Positions 41,183-50,116 of a stretch of 64,000 bases of DNA are shown here, piece by piece. The stretch spans positions 62,001 through 126,000 of the forward strand of contig JBDHQI010000002.1 in NCBI GenBank assembly GCA_039806955.1, given 5' to 3'. This DNA comes from JADLHS01 sp039806955. Its GTDB lineage: Bacteria > Verrucomicrobiota > Verrucomicrobiia > Limisphaerales > JADLHS01. Under the pieces are notes generated by a model. It was not told the origin of the DNA and ran no database searches. It worked only from the letters and a program-made list of their open reading frames with translations. Position 1 is the stretch's first letter. Every line of letters begins with the position of its first letter. Both the position numbers and the translations under genes were made by a program.

Positions 41183-43633
41183 ATGACAACCTGCATCCGC
41201 ACGTTCGCTTCCAGCGCGAGCCATCTGCTCGCGATTGCTTTCATAATGTGGAATGTCGGCGGGGGGGCGCAGTCCATCAATCCGCCGCTCGGGCCGTACT
41301 TGCATCCGCGCGCCGAAGATCTGGCTTTGGCGAAGAACTTTACCAGTCAGTCGCCCGTGGTGCTGACCACCTATTTTTATTGGTACGACGTTCTGACGGG
41401 CGCGCACCTCACGAATCACGACGGTTCAGATGCCTTGACCGATCATCCGCCGACTCTGGCTGGATTTTCGTATAAGTTGGAGTCGTGGCATCGGGAGCAA
41501 CTGGAGGATATGATTGCCGCCGGGATGGACGTGTTGCTGCCGGTGTACTGGGGCGAACCTTCGCAGCGCCTTTCCGGGCAACCCATCAGCAATCAACCTT
41601 GGAGCTTTTCCGGATTACCGCCGTTGGTGGCTGCGCGCGCCGCGTTGGTGGCGGAAGGCGCGCATCCGCCGGGCATCGGCCTGTTCTACGATACCTCCAC
41701 ACTCCAACATAATACGGCTGGTCAACATGTGGATCTGACCACGGAGGCCGGTCAACGCTGGTTTTACGAGAGCATTCGGGATTTCTTTTCACTCGTGCCC
41801 GCCTGGCACTGGGCCACGATTGAAGGTCGTCCGATTATATTTCTTTATTCAGCCGGTTTTGCCGCCGCGCATGATCAGAGCTGTATTGATTATGTACGAC
41901 AGGAGTTCGCCAAAGATTTCAGCGGTTGTGATCCGTACATCGTTCGAGAAGTTTCCTGGAATGTTACGGCAGACAATACCTACGCCTGGGGTGGCGCGTT
42001 GGGGTTGCGCAATTCCGGTGTGGCCGCTTTGGGGCCGGGCTACGATCATTCTGCGGTACCCGGCCGCACTCCGCTCATTGTGCCCCGCGAGGAGGGTGCT
42101 TTTTTTGAGCGCAACTGGATCCGCCTGCTGCGCGCCCCCACCCGGCTGGTCCACATTGAAACTTGGAATGAATATCACGAGGGCACCGACATCGCCGCGT
42201 CGTTGGAGTATGGCCGACAGTACATTGAACTGAACCGGCAATACGTGGATTGGTTCAAGGCGGGCGTCGTGCCGCCCCGCCCGCGCGGCGCCTATTCGGA
42301 CTTCAAATCCATCCGCACCACTCTATCCGCAACGAATGAAGCCGATGGGATGATCCAGTTCGAGTCCGCCGACGGGGTGACCACCAACACGGTGATTGGC
42401 GGGCAGTCGTGCCGGGTGGTGGTGCCGACCATTTACGGCGGCCGCTACATTTACCTAAGGATGGATGACTCGTTCAAATGGGCGGACACCATGCTCGTGG
42501 ACGTAGAGGTGGATTACTTGGATACTGGCAGCGGGAGTTTTCGCATCGAGTACGACGGGTCGGATACCAATGCGCCGTTCAACGGCGCCTACACGGCCAG
42601 TGGTGCCAGCATCACTTTGGGAGGAAGCGGACAGTGGAAAACCGCCCGATTTCGCCTGTCCGAAGCCCGCTTTCTCAATTCACAAAATGGCGGAGCGGAT
42701 TTCCGGATCGCACTGTCGCCGAGCACCACCACCCTGCATGTGCGCGAGGTGCGAGTGACGCGACTCGGAATGCCGGTGGAATCGGGGCAAAATCTGCGCG
42801 GCTGGCAGCAGGATTTTGGGACGCCGCTGGAAACCAACTGGGTTGTGCATGGTGATCCGCAGGCGTTCCAGCAACAAGGCGGCGTTCTCCGGATTCAGCC
42901 AATGCCCAATGCCCCCGCAGTCCTGGTCGCAACCGCGCTTGGGGATCAATCCACCGTGGAGTTGCTTGCCCGGGTGCGACCGGTGGCACTGCCTTCGGGC
43001 GCAGGCTGGCTGGGCGGACTGGCGGTGGGGGCCGCAACCAATGCGGCGGGTGAGTATTCCAGTCAATTGGGGGTGAGCCAAGGGATGACCCGGGTTGGGA
43101 CATTCGGTCCGGGAGCCACGGCGGGACCGCTGGCGGCGGCAACGTGGACGACCAATCGTTGGTATTGGTTGCGCGTGCGGCATCAGACCAACGCGCTCAC
43201 CAACTATCCGGATTTGTTGGCCCGTTTATGGCCAGCCAATGGGGAAACGCCGGAGCCGGAACAATGGAGGACCTGGTACGACTATTTTCCGGCCCACCCC
43301 GAAGCGACCGGATACGTGGGACTGGTGACTGGCCAAGGTTGGTGGGAGGTGGATTGGTTGCTGGTAAAGACGGACACTTTGCCGGAAATACTGGCGCGGC
43401 CGCCAGCCTTCAAACCCGCCTACGCGCAACTCAGATCAATTGATTACACACCGGAAACCGGGATTCGGTTGGAGCTGCGTGGCGATCCAGGTGTTGGTTA
43501 CTATCTCGAACACACCAGCGACTTTTCCGAGTGGACCGGCCCCGCGCTGGTCATTGGCAGTAATGGCGTGGTGGAGTACCAAGACGGGGAAACGGCAACG
43601 CAACGATTTTACCGCGCGCGCCTGGTGGAATGA
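41183..43633 (+). CDS. Exported DUF5010-like glycoside-hydrolase-fold protein
   Basis: The 816-residue protein has a hydrophobic signal (HLLAIAFIMWNVGGGAQS). Residues ~40-360 resemble the DUF5010/GH99-like TIM barrel (VVLTTYFYWYDVLTG, AAGMDVLLPVYWGEPS, VHIETWNEYHEGTDIA near residue 330). Residues ~370-520 are a carbohydrate-binding-like domain. Residues ~530-740 are a ConA-like domain (WWEVDWLLVKTD). The last 65 residues are the shared module ending TQRFYRARLVE. Candidate catalytic acids are the Glu of WNEYHEG. Probably a secreted enzyme or binding protein for polysaccharide. Confidence 0.65.
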   Translation: MTTCIRTFASSASHLLAIAFIMWNVGGGAQSINPPLGPYLHPRAEDLALAKNFTSQSPVVLTTYFYWYDVLTGAHLTNHDGSDALTDHPPTLAGFSYKLESWHREQLEDMIAAGMDVLLPVYWGEPSQRLSGQPISNQPWSFSGLPPLVAARAALVAEGAHPPGIGLFYDTSTLQHNTAGQHVDLTTEAGQRWFYESIRDFFSLVPAWHWATIEGRPIIFLYSAGFAAAHDQSCIDYVRQEFAKDFSGCDPYIVREVSWNVTADNTYAWGGALGLRNSGVAALGPGYDHSAVPGRTPLIVPREEGAFFERNWIRLLRAPTRLVHIETWNEYHEGTDIAASLEYGRQYIELNRQYVDWFKAGVVPPRPRGAYSDFKSIRTTLSATNEADGMIQFESADGVTTNTVIGGQSCRVVVPTIYGGRYIYLRMDDSFKWADTMLVDVEVDYLDTGSGSFRIEYDGSDTNAPFNGAYTASGASITLGGSGQWKTARFRLSEARFLNSQNGGADFRIALSPSTTTLHVREVRVTRLGMPVESGQNLRGWQQDFGTPLETNWVVHGDPQAFQQQGGVLRIQPMPNAPAVLVATALGDQSTVELLARVRPVALPSGAGWLGGLAVGAATNAAGEYSSQLGVSQGMTRVGTFGPGATAGPLAAATWTTNRWYWLRVRHQTNALTNYPDLLARLWPANGETPEPEQWRTWYDYFPAHPEATGYVGLVTGQGWWEVDWLLVKTDTLPEILARPPAFKPAYAQLRSIDYTPETGIRLELRGDPGVGYYLEHTSDFSEWTGPALVIGSNGVVEYQDGETATQRFYRARLVE

Positions 43634-43711
43634 TGTCTGCGTTGAGCCGATAATACGACGGCGCAATCGCTCTCGATTGGCTGAGTGGATTCAGTTTGAG
43701 TGGAACGGTTT

Positions 43712-43771
43712 ACTTTAGAACCGGATGTCGTCCGCGAGGGCGCGAACGACTACCGCTGGGGACGGCGATGC
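43712..43771. repeat. 60-bp direct repeat, copy 1
   Basis: It begins ACTTTAGAACCGGATG and ends GGGGACGGCGATGC. Compared with copy 2 it has two substitutions in 60 bases. Confidence 0.85.
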
Positions 43772-43889
43772 TCCCCCAATGCCCATTCCTCTGACAATCA
43801 TTCCCTTGTCTTCCCGTTCGAGTATTCCGTGTATTTTGCGGTTCTATTTCCCTTGGAGGGATGCGTTCCACCGCGCCTCTGATTAGTTG

Positions 43890-43982
43890 GGGACGACGTG
43901 GAAGTCGTCCCTCCCGATATAACGACGCCGTGGCCGGGAGCGTGTGCCCGGCCAACAATGTGGCTGCGGCGTCCCGCCGCAG
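43890..43982. repeat. Three consecutive perfect hairpins
   Basis: Hairpin 1 pairs GGGACGAC (43890-43897) with GTCGTCCC (43904-43911), 6-base loop. Hairpin 2 pairs TGGCCGGG (43931-43938) with CCCGGCCA (43947-43954), 8-base loop. Hairpin 3 pairs CTGCGGCG (43964-43971) with CGCCGCAG (43975-43982), 3-base loop. Each stem has 8 perfect pairs, and spacing between stems is about 10-20 bases. Confidence 0.85.
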
Positions 43983-44021
43983 TTCTGACCGAACCGAGTC
44001 GAGACGCCTCGGTGGCCCTTA

Positions 44022-44081
44022 ACTTTAGAACCAGATGCCGTCCGCGAGGGCGCGAACGACTACCGCTGGGGACGGCGATGC
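44022..44081. repeat. 60-bp direct repeat, copy 2
   Basis: It begins ACTTTAGAACCAGATG and ends 10 bases before the stop codon of the minus-strand gene at 44092. It differs from copy 1 at the 12th and 17th bases. Confidence 0.85.
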
Positions 44082-44091
44082 CACTTTGGGG

Positions 44092-45216
44092 CTAGCGTCG
44101 AGCGTTGGGATACTCGGACGGTTGTTTGAATGGGCCGGATTTGAGCGTGGCCAAATCGTCGTCGGTAAGTGCCGTGGCGCTGAATAGAATGACACCCGCG
44201 GCGCCAGACTGTCGCGCTTGTTCCACTTCCTGCAAAATCGTTGGCAACGGGGTCGCGCCCCCACTCCATTTTACGCCAATGCCGATGAACACGGGGCAGG
44301 GCTGCAAATCCTTCAGAACGCCTTGAGTCAGACGGGTGAAGTTGTCCAGTTTGTCGGTATAATTTTGCGAGGCGTAATAATCCAACCAACCCAGGTCCGC
44401 CCAGCGTTTCCAATCGCGCCCGAGCCGGCGATCATTGCGCCAGAGCGGACCGCCGTTGACGGAGAGGATTGGACGTGGCGTGCGTGGCTCCAGTTTCGCG
44501 CGCAGTTCGCGGATGAACTCCGTCATACCCAGACAACGAAAATCTTCCGCTGCTGGCGTGTTGATAGAGGCGACCAGATCGGCGCCATAGATTTTTCGGA
44601 ACAATGATTGACATAGGTCGCAGGCGCAACTGCCGGGATAACCAAACCCCGGTTCTTCGATGTGAATGGAAATCCCTGGATAACGATCCAGCATGGATTC
44701 GAGCAATTTCACCTGCCAGGCGCGCGCTTCGGGGTGCATGGGGCAAACGTCCGTCATCGGCGCGGATACAACCGGTGGCTGGCCCGGTTCTTTGGGAGGC
44801 ATGACGCGCCGGGCCGCCCAGGCAGGATCGCCGCCGTGTTGCGGATTAAAATCCGGACTGCTCGCTGATTTGTAGTAAGTGAAGGAATACCAGAGATGCA
44901 CCTGCAGGTGGCGTTGTTGGGCGCAGCGAACCAGTTCTCCCAGCGCGTCCCACCTGGCGGTGGGTTGACTGCTTTGGTAGGCGGGATCGGTCAGCGCCGT
45001 CATGTATTCGCTGAGCACCCAGGGAAGCACGAAATTGAAATTGGCGTCGGCATAACGATCCACGAACGCCTGAACCTCGGCTTTGCCTTGAATCGGATCC
45101 GCATTGAAATGGGTGAGGTGAACCCAGATCCCGCGAGCCTCTGGCGCAGCGGCGAACGTATCGGCACGACCAAGCACTGCGGAAAACCAAAGCGTTAGTA
45201 CGAGCGCGGCCGCCAT
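44092..45216 (-). CDS. Exported GH10-like (DUF187-type) glycosidase
   Basis: Motifs of the glycosyl-hydrolase-like 10 family appear: ARGIWVHLTHFNAD at the start of the mature part, NFNFVLPWVLSEYM, LVRCAQQRHLQVHLWYSFTY, ISIHIEEPGFGYPGSCACDLC and SVNGGPLWRNDRR. The family acts on bacterial or plant polysaccharides. ATG 45216 gives a hydrophobic signal peptide (LVLTLWFSAVLG) but one without a basic start; GTG 45327 would add a more basic leader. It is 374 residues from 45216. It follows the rhamnosidase gene on the same strand and is probably co-transcribed. Confidence 0.65.
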   Translation of the reverse strand: MAAALVLTLWFSAVLGRADTFAAAPEARGIWVHLTHFNADPIQGKAEVQAFVDRYADANFNFVLPWVLSEYMTALTDPAYQSSQPTARWDALGELVRCAQQRHLQVHLWYSFTYYKSASSPDFNPQHGGDPAWAARRVMPPKEPGQPPVVSAPMTDVCPMHPEARAWQVKLLESMLDRYPGISIHIEEPGFGYPGSCACDLCQSLFRKIYGADLVASINTPAAEDFRCLGMTEFIRELRAKLEPRTPRPILSVNGGPLWRNDRRLGRDWKRWADLGWLDYYASQNYTDKLDNFTRLTQGVLKDLQPCPVFIGIGVKWSGGATPLPTILQEVEQARQSGAAGVILFSATALTDDDLATLKSGPFKQPSEYPNARR

Positions 45217-45409
45217 CAGCAACCCGGAACCAACACGGAAACACTGTGGCGTTATGAGGCTAAAGGCGGAAGCGGCTGGCGTTGCTTCCGAGGGGCCAAG
45301 TCCAGAACGGGTGACGATTACTTTCACGCAATGTATTTCAGGGGTTGCGCCGGGAAAAATCAAGGTTGGCACTTGGTTGTTCAAAGGATGCGGCAGTTGG
45401 ATGGTTTCA

Positions 45410-48340
45410 TTATTCCAGCACTTGGCCGTTAACCACAACTTTCAGGCCGTTGTGCGTGGCGTTTTTGACGAAGGTCGTTTTTACGTTGTCGGGTGACGAA
45501 TAGGAGACATTCAAGGTGCGGTCCTGAACTTTCCAATTCACCTGCACGGGACCGCGCGCCGTGGCCGTGGTGCCGTGCGCCCAGGTCAAACCGTTCAGGC
45601 GTGGGCTGATTTGAATCGTTGCCGCGCCCGGCGTGGTGTCTTTGACGCCGAGCACGATGCGGTTCAGGAAACGCGAGGGTGCGCTGGACCAGGCGTGCGC
45701 GTGGCTGCGCGTCGGAAAGCCGCTGCCGCCCGTCGTGCCGGTCGGAAAACTTTCCCACACGGTCGTCGCGCCGGCTTCCGCCATCGGCAGGTATTGCTGA
45801 TAAATTTCCCGCAAAATCACGTCGTCAAGGCCGAGTTTTTCGCATGCTTCGTAGAGATACAGCGCGGCGAACGGCGACCCCACTTTTACCATTTGAGGCG
45901 GTGGGTTCGTCACGTTGTTGATGGCGGCCGGTGCGTGTTCTGGCGGCACCACGTCGTAGAGCAGAGACAGAAAACTGGTGTGCTGACAGATGGACGGACT
46001 GATCGAGCCGTCGCCGTGTATGGAATCCGGATAGGCTTGTTTGGCGTCGTCCCAAAGCCGGTTGATGCCGCTGACCAGTCGCGCCCGCAAGGATTTCAGC
46101 CAGGTGACGTGCGTGGTGTCGCCCAACACGTCGGCTTCCTTAAGCGCGGCGTCCACGGCGCCCACGACAAAAAAACTGTTGTGCAAAACGGTTTCGTGCG
46201 CCTGATCAATGTTCACCCAGTCAAAGAAATTCCAGAACGGTCCGCTGAACAGGTCACGGTGATCCACGTATTTTTCCACGCCTTTCAAGTTTTGAATCAC
46301 GGTGAGATAGACGCCGCGCAGCCAGGCGATGTCGGCGGTTTCCCAGTAATGATCCCAGGTGGAAATGCCCCACAGCAAACTCCACGCGGGCAGGAGTACG
46401 TCCCAACTCGATGGGGTTTGGCAGCCGGCAAACGGGTAGTGTTCGAGCGATTGCGCGGTGAGGTTGATGCAACGCCGCGCGAGATCGTGCGCGCCGAACA
46501 CGCCATAGGCCAGCAGCGATTCGTTCCGCGCGTCACCGACCCAATGCGTTTGTTCGTAAAGAGGACAATCGGTGTAGGTGTCTTCCATGCACAGTTTGAG
46601 CGTGCGCGTGGAGATGTCCCAAATGCGATCCAGTCGCGCATCGCTGCAACTGAAATTGCCGATGTAATCCACCGGGTAGGTGGATTCGATCAGGTTGAAG
46701 TGGCGCAGCCGCACGGGTGCGTGCTGATTGCGCAGGGTCAGATAAACGTAGCGACCGGAACGGCGTTTCAGTGAAGTGAACCGGTTGTGGCCCGGCTTGG
46801 TGAGGTAACGCAAACCGTTGCGATTGCTCCATGGAAATTGGATGCGATCGTCGGGCGCGATGTATTCCACGGCGAAAATATCCACCGCCACTCCGCCCTC
46901 CGCCTGGAGATCGAAGTTCCAATAACCGCAGTTTTGTTCGCCCAGATCATATAGCAGTTCCACATCGCCGTCCGGGCTGGGTTGAATGGTGGTGAACTCG
47001 GGATTGTCGTGGAGCGCGCCCGAGGGATTGGTCACCAACACCGTCGCGTCGGCGACAACCTGTCGCTGCGTGAACTGCCAGAACACATCTTGAACGAACA
47101 TCCGTTCGCTGGACAGCAACTCACAGTTTTGACCGAAAGTCTGTTGTAGAGCGGCAGCGTCTTTGATCGCGGCCAGCCAGCCATCGGACTTTTTTGCATA
47201 ATCGCGGGCGGCTTCCCCGAAGGAATCGTGACTGCGAAATTGCATCCAGACGAGATCGTTGGTGGCGATGGCGTATTCAGGCAGACGGATAAAAACCCAG
47301 GGATTCTCCCGATCCGGCTGCAACGGGTTGTGCAGTTTGAACCCTTGCGGATTCATAAAGCGCACCGCCTTTTCCTTGTTGTGTCCAAACATCTGGTCGG
47401 GAAACGCCAGCACGAAATGGGTGCCAGCGGCAAGCTTCACTGCACCGTCGCGCCGCTCGCCGTCAATCGCAAGCTTCATGCCCTCCGATTGCAGGTTCAC
47501 CGCGGTTTCGCGATCGGCGGTCAGAATCGTTGCCATGCCGAACGCGCAACTGACTTCCTGGTTGGCTTCGATCAAACCGGGATGCACCAATCGCGCCGCC
47601 GGCACGCAATAATTCCAGCCATCAGCTTTGACCACTTTGGCCGCGCTCAAGGATTTGAACGCAACCGGCTCCTTGGTGAGCAGGGCGACGTCGCGCGGAT
47701 TCAAATCCTGCCATGGTCCGTCATTCGCGCCGAACAGAACCGCGGCGGATTGGAATACCAGCTTCTCCGCCGGTCGCGCGTCGTAAAGTTCAACCGGCTC
47801 CATTTGGATGCTGACCTTGGGCGTATTGGCGATCAGCGCGGGGAATATCGCCACTTGCCAGGAACTGTCCGTGCTGATCCGCGTGGTTTTGCCACCGGCG
47901 AGCGTGACGTCCAATTGCGCGAGCAATCCGGCCTGCCGGGGCACGCGATGAAAATCGCCGACGCCGTAGTAACGCGCGATGATGCGGATCTCATTCGGGC
48001 CGTTGCGCAGGTAAGGCGTCGCGTCAATGACGTCGTATTGGAAATGCTCCGGCCAGCTCCGCGCCGGGCCGTCGTTGACCCATTGATCGTTGATGAGAAG
48101 CCGGTAAAAACTATCCGCTGTGATACGCAGCGTGGCTCGCTCAGGTTGGGCGAGATGAAAATCCTTTTGCGCCACGACCGCCTGATTGTAAGCGTAAACA
48201 TCCGCGCCCTTGAACCAGATCCATTTGGTCTGCAGCACCTGATCCGTTGGTGCGGCCCATCCGTGACTGGACAACAGTCCGATGACGAAACCGAGGGCGG
48301 CCCGCCAGCCCAAGCAAGAAAATCCCATTGCCAATTTCAT
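45410..48340 (-). CDS. Secreted GH78-type alpha-L-rhamnosidase
   Basis: The 976-residue protein has a signal peptide (AALGFVIGLLSSHGWAA). N-terminal beta domains bear WIWFKGADVY and RADSFYRLLINDQWVNDGP-like segments. A (alpha/alpha)6 barrel carries the acid Glu in DCPLYEQTHWVGDARNES at about 597 and the base Glu in TTVWESFP at about 862, and a C-terminal beta domain follows. These match GH78 enzymes that release terminal alpha-L-rhamnose from pectin or glycosides. ATG 48340 is chosen over an upstream in-frame start because the signal peptide starts there. Confidence 0.87.
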   Translation of the reverse strand: MKLAMGFSCLGWRAALGFVIGLLSSHGWAAPTDQVLQTKWIWFKGADVYAYNQAVVAQKDFHLAQPERATLRITADSFYRLLINDQWVNDGPARSWPEHFQYDVIDATPYLRNGPNEIRIIARYYGVGDFHRVPRQAGLLAQLDVTLAGGKTTRISTDSSWQVAIFPALIANTPKVSIQMEPVELYDARPAEKLVFQSAAVLFGANDGPWQDLNPRDVALLTKEPVAFKSLSAAKVVKADGWNYCVPAARLVHPGLIEANQEVSCAFGMATILTADRETAVNLQSEGMKLAIDGERRDGAVKLAAGTHFVLAFPDQMFGHNKEKAVRFMNPQGFKLHNPLQPDRENPWVFIRLPEYAIATNDLVWMQFRSHDSFGEAARDYAKKSDGWLAAIKDAAALQQTFGQNCELLSSERMFVQDVFWQFTQRQVVADATVLVTNPSGALHDNPEFTTIQPSPDGDVELLYDLGEQNCGYWNFDLQAEGGVAVDIFAVEYIAPDDRIQFPWSNRNGLRYLTKPGHNRFTSLKRRSGRYVYLTLRNQHAPVRLRHFNLIESTYPVDYIGNFSCSDARLDRIWDISTRTLKLCMEDTYTDCPLYEQTHWVGDARNESLLAYGVFGAHDLARRCINLTAQSLEHYPFAGCQTPSSWDVLLPAWSLLWGISTWDHYWETADIAWLRGVYLTVIQNLKGVEKYVDHRDLFSGPFWNFFDWVNIDQAHETVLHNSFFVVGAVDAALKEADVLGDTTHVTWLKSLRARLVSGINRLWDDAKQAYPDSIHGDGSISPSICQHTSFLSLLYDVVPPEHAPAAINNVTNPPPQMVKVGSPFAALYLYEACEKLGLDDVILREIYQQYLPMAEAGATTVWESFPTGTTGGSGFPTRSHAHAWSSAPSRFLNRIVLGVKDTTPGAATIQISPRLNGLTWAHGTTATARGPVQVNWKVQDRTLNVSYSSPDNVKTTFVKNATHNGLKVVVNGQVLE

Positions 48341-48491
48341 AATTGTTGCGGGCGTTGTAGCGTTTGGACACCGAACAAGCAACGCTGAACCTGTTCGTGC
48401 AATTCGGTCCGCAAATCACGAGTTCGGCGGCTTGCGCATGGGCGCGAATGGATTTGCGCTTTTACGGCTTGTGTTGGGCCGCGACTTCACG

Positions 48492-50087
48492 ATGATTCGC
48501 GACATGACGTTCCGCGCCACTCGACGGTTGCGATTGCCAATTCTTGGCATGTGGCTTTCGCTCGGATTGGCGGCGTCGGCGGGTCTGGCCGCGCCGCCGT
48601 TTTCGTTTTTTGAACCCGTGCAACCGCCGCGCGCGCTGCAGGTCGTGGCCCCCGGCGGGGCCGGGCGGCAAGCGCCATCCCATACACGACCTGCGCTCGA
48701 ACATTGCATCGCAGATCAATTGGAATGGGCCGTGGTGGTCGTGCGCCGCACCCGTGACGGTCGGCATGTGCTCGCGCCTTCCGCCAGTGTCATTGATACC
48801 AACGGCGCGACGTTCAAAATCAACAAAACCGACTGGGCCACGCTGTGCCGGGTGGATGTGGGGACGGCGTTCGCCGAACGCTTTCGAGGCACGACGTTGC
48901 TCGCGCTGGAAGATGGCTTCGCGATCTGCCGTGGCCGGCTGAACCTTTTGCTCGATGGTAGAGCGGCTGATGTGGCGCAACTCGTTCGAGAAATTGCGGA
49001 CGCGCGCATGGAAGCGCAGGTGGTGGTTTATTTGGATGCGAAAAAATGTCGGCAGGTTCGACGGCTTGGCGGCGGCAAAATCGCCACGATGACCCGATGG
49101 CGACCGGCGTTGGGCGGGGCGGATTGGGCGGTGAAAAATGGTCTGACCACTGTGGCGATTGCCGCGCCGGATCTGACCTCTGAAAGCGTCGCGGCCTTTC
49201 ATCGTGCGGACATCAAGGTGCTGGCGAAAATGGTGGGATCATGGGATCAGCCTGATTTTTGGGAACGCGCCATGGTTGCGGGTGTGGACTGGTTGCAAAC
49301 GGATGTGCCCGAGGAAGTGCTCGCGCACGCCTTATGGCGGCGTGTCACCCAACGACCGGTGCAAATCTCCTTGCATCGCGGCGCCGGCCGATATGCGCCG
49401 GAGAACACGATGCCGGCATTTGAGAAGGCCATCCGGTTGGGCGTGGATTACGTGGAGTTTGATGTGCGTGCCACTCGGGACGGTGGTCATTTTCTATTAC
49501 ATGATGCGCGTTTGGATCGCACCACGGACGGAGTGGGGCCAATCAGTGAAGCGACCACCGCCATGGTTCAGGCGCTGGATGCTGGCGTGAAGTTCAGTCG
49601 TGCCTTCGTCCAAACCCCAGTGCCCAGTTTCGAGCAATTCATGGTCACCTTTTCAGGCCGGGTGAATTTTTATTTTGACGCCAAACAAATTCCCGCCGAC
49701 CTGGTCGCCAGTTCACTGAAAGCGCAGGGCATGATTGAGCGTACGGTGATTTATCAATCGCCGCAGTTCATCGCGCAACTGCAAGCGCTCAATCCGGTTC
49801 TGCGCGGGCTGCCGCCGTTGCGCCGGGTGGAGCAGTTGGAGGCGGTCGCCCGACTGAAGCCTTACGCCGTGGATGTGGATTGGAAAATCCTGTCGCCAGA
49901 ATTGATCGCTCGCTGTCACGCGCTCGGCATCAAAGTGTTTTCCGATGCGCTCGGCGAATTCGAGCGGGTCGAGGCGTATCTGCGGGCGATGGAATGGGGG
50001 ATTGACCTGATCCAAACGGATTACCCGCTGCGCGTAATGCGCGCGATCGAGTTGTGGTCCGGGCGGCGGGCGCAAACTGATAAATAA
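48492..50087 (+). CDS. Exported glycerophosphodiester phosphodiesterase with degenerate N-terminal domain
   Basis: The 531-residue protein has a signal peptide (LGMWLSLGLAASAGLAA). The C-terminal half (~285-531) is a GDPD TIM barrel: SLHRGAGRYAPENTMPAF (catalytic His), YVEFDVRATRDG and LHDARLDRTTDG (metal ligands), and a late IQTDYPL strand. It cleaves glycerophosphodiesters to glycerol-3-phosphate and alcohol. The N-terminal half has a similar fold layout (RRTRDGRHVLAPSA, WLQTDVPEEV) but lacks the HRG and E-x-D residues, so it is presumably inactive. The start at 48492 (MIRDM) is chosen. Confidence 0.8.
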   Translation: MIRDMTFRATRRLRLPILGMWLSLGLAASAGLAAPPFSFFEPVQPPRALQVVAPGGAGRQAPSHTRPALEHCIADQLEWAVVVVRRTRDGRHVLAPSASVIDTNGATFKINKTDWATLCRVDVGTAFAERFRGTTLLALEDGFAICRGRLNLLLDGRAADVAQLVREIADARMEAQVVVYLDAKKCRQVRRLGGGKIATMTRWRPALGGADWAVKNGLTTVAIAAPDLTSESVAAFHRADIKVLAKMVGSWDQPDFWERAMVAGVDWLQTDVPEEVLAHALWRRVTQRPVQISLHRGAGRYAPENTMPAFEKAIRLGVDYVEFDVRATRDGGHFLLHDARLDRTTDGVGPISEATTAMVQALDAGVKFSRAFVQTPVPSFEQFMVTFSGRVNFYFDAKQIPADLVASSLKAQGMIERTVIYQSPQFIAQLQALNPVLRGLPPLRRVEQLEAVARLKPYAVDVDWKILSPELIARCHALGIKVFSDALGEFERVEAYLRAMEWGIDLIQTDYPLRVMRAIELWSGRRAQTDK

Positions 50088-50116
50088 TCACCCGGCGTGA
50101 TGCAGCGAACCCAACC

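Larger units (their letters stand above)
43634..44091. repeat. Intergenic repeat element between exported-enzyme genes
   Basis: This 458-base gap holds no supported gene. Two 60-base direct repeats, at 43712-43771 and 44022-44081, differ at only two positions (G/A and T/C) and lie 310 bases apart. Between them, three perfect hairpins follow one another at 43890-43982. The pattern suggests a dispersed, structured intergenic repeat (REP/MITE-like); similar sequences in other verrucomicrobial genomes are recalled, not checked. Confidence 0.7.

Noticed and set aside
45575..46774. Long plus-strand open frame (399 codons) opposite the rhamnosidase gene
   Set aside because: It is antisense to a strongly supported GH78 gene and has low-complexity composition; it is a shadow frame caused by GC-rich codon use.
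47228..48388. 386-codon plus-strand open frame
   Set aside because: Antisense to the rhamnosidase N-terminal part and without recognisable domain content.
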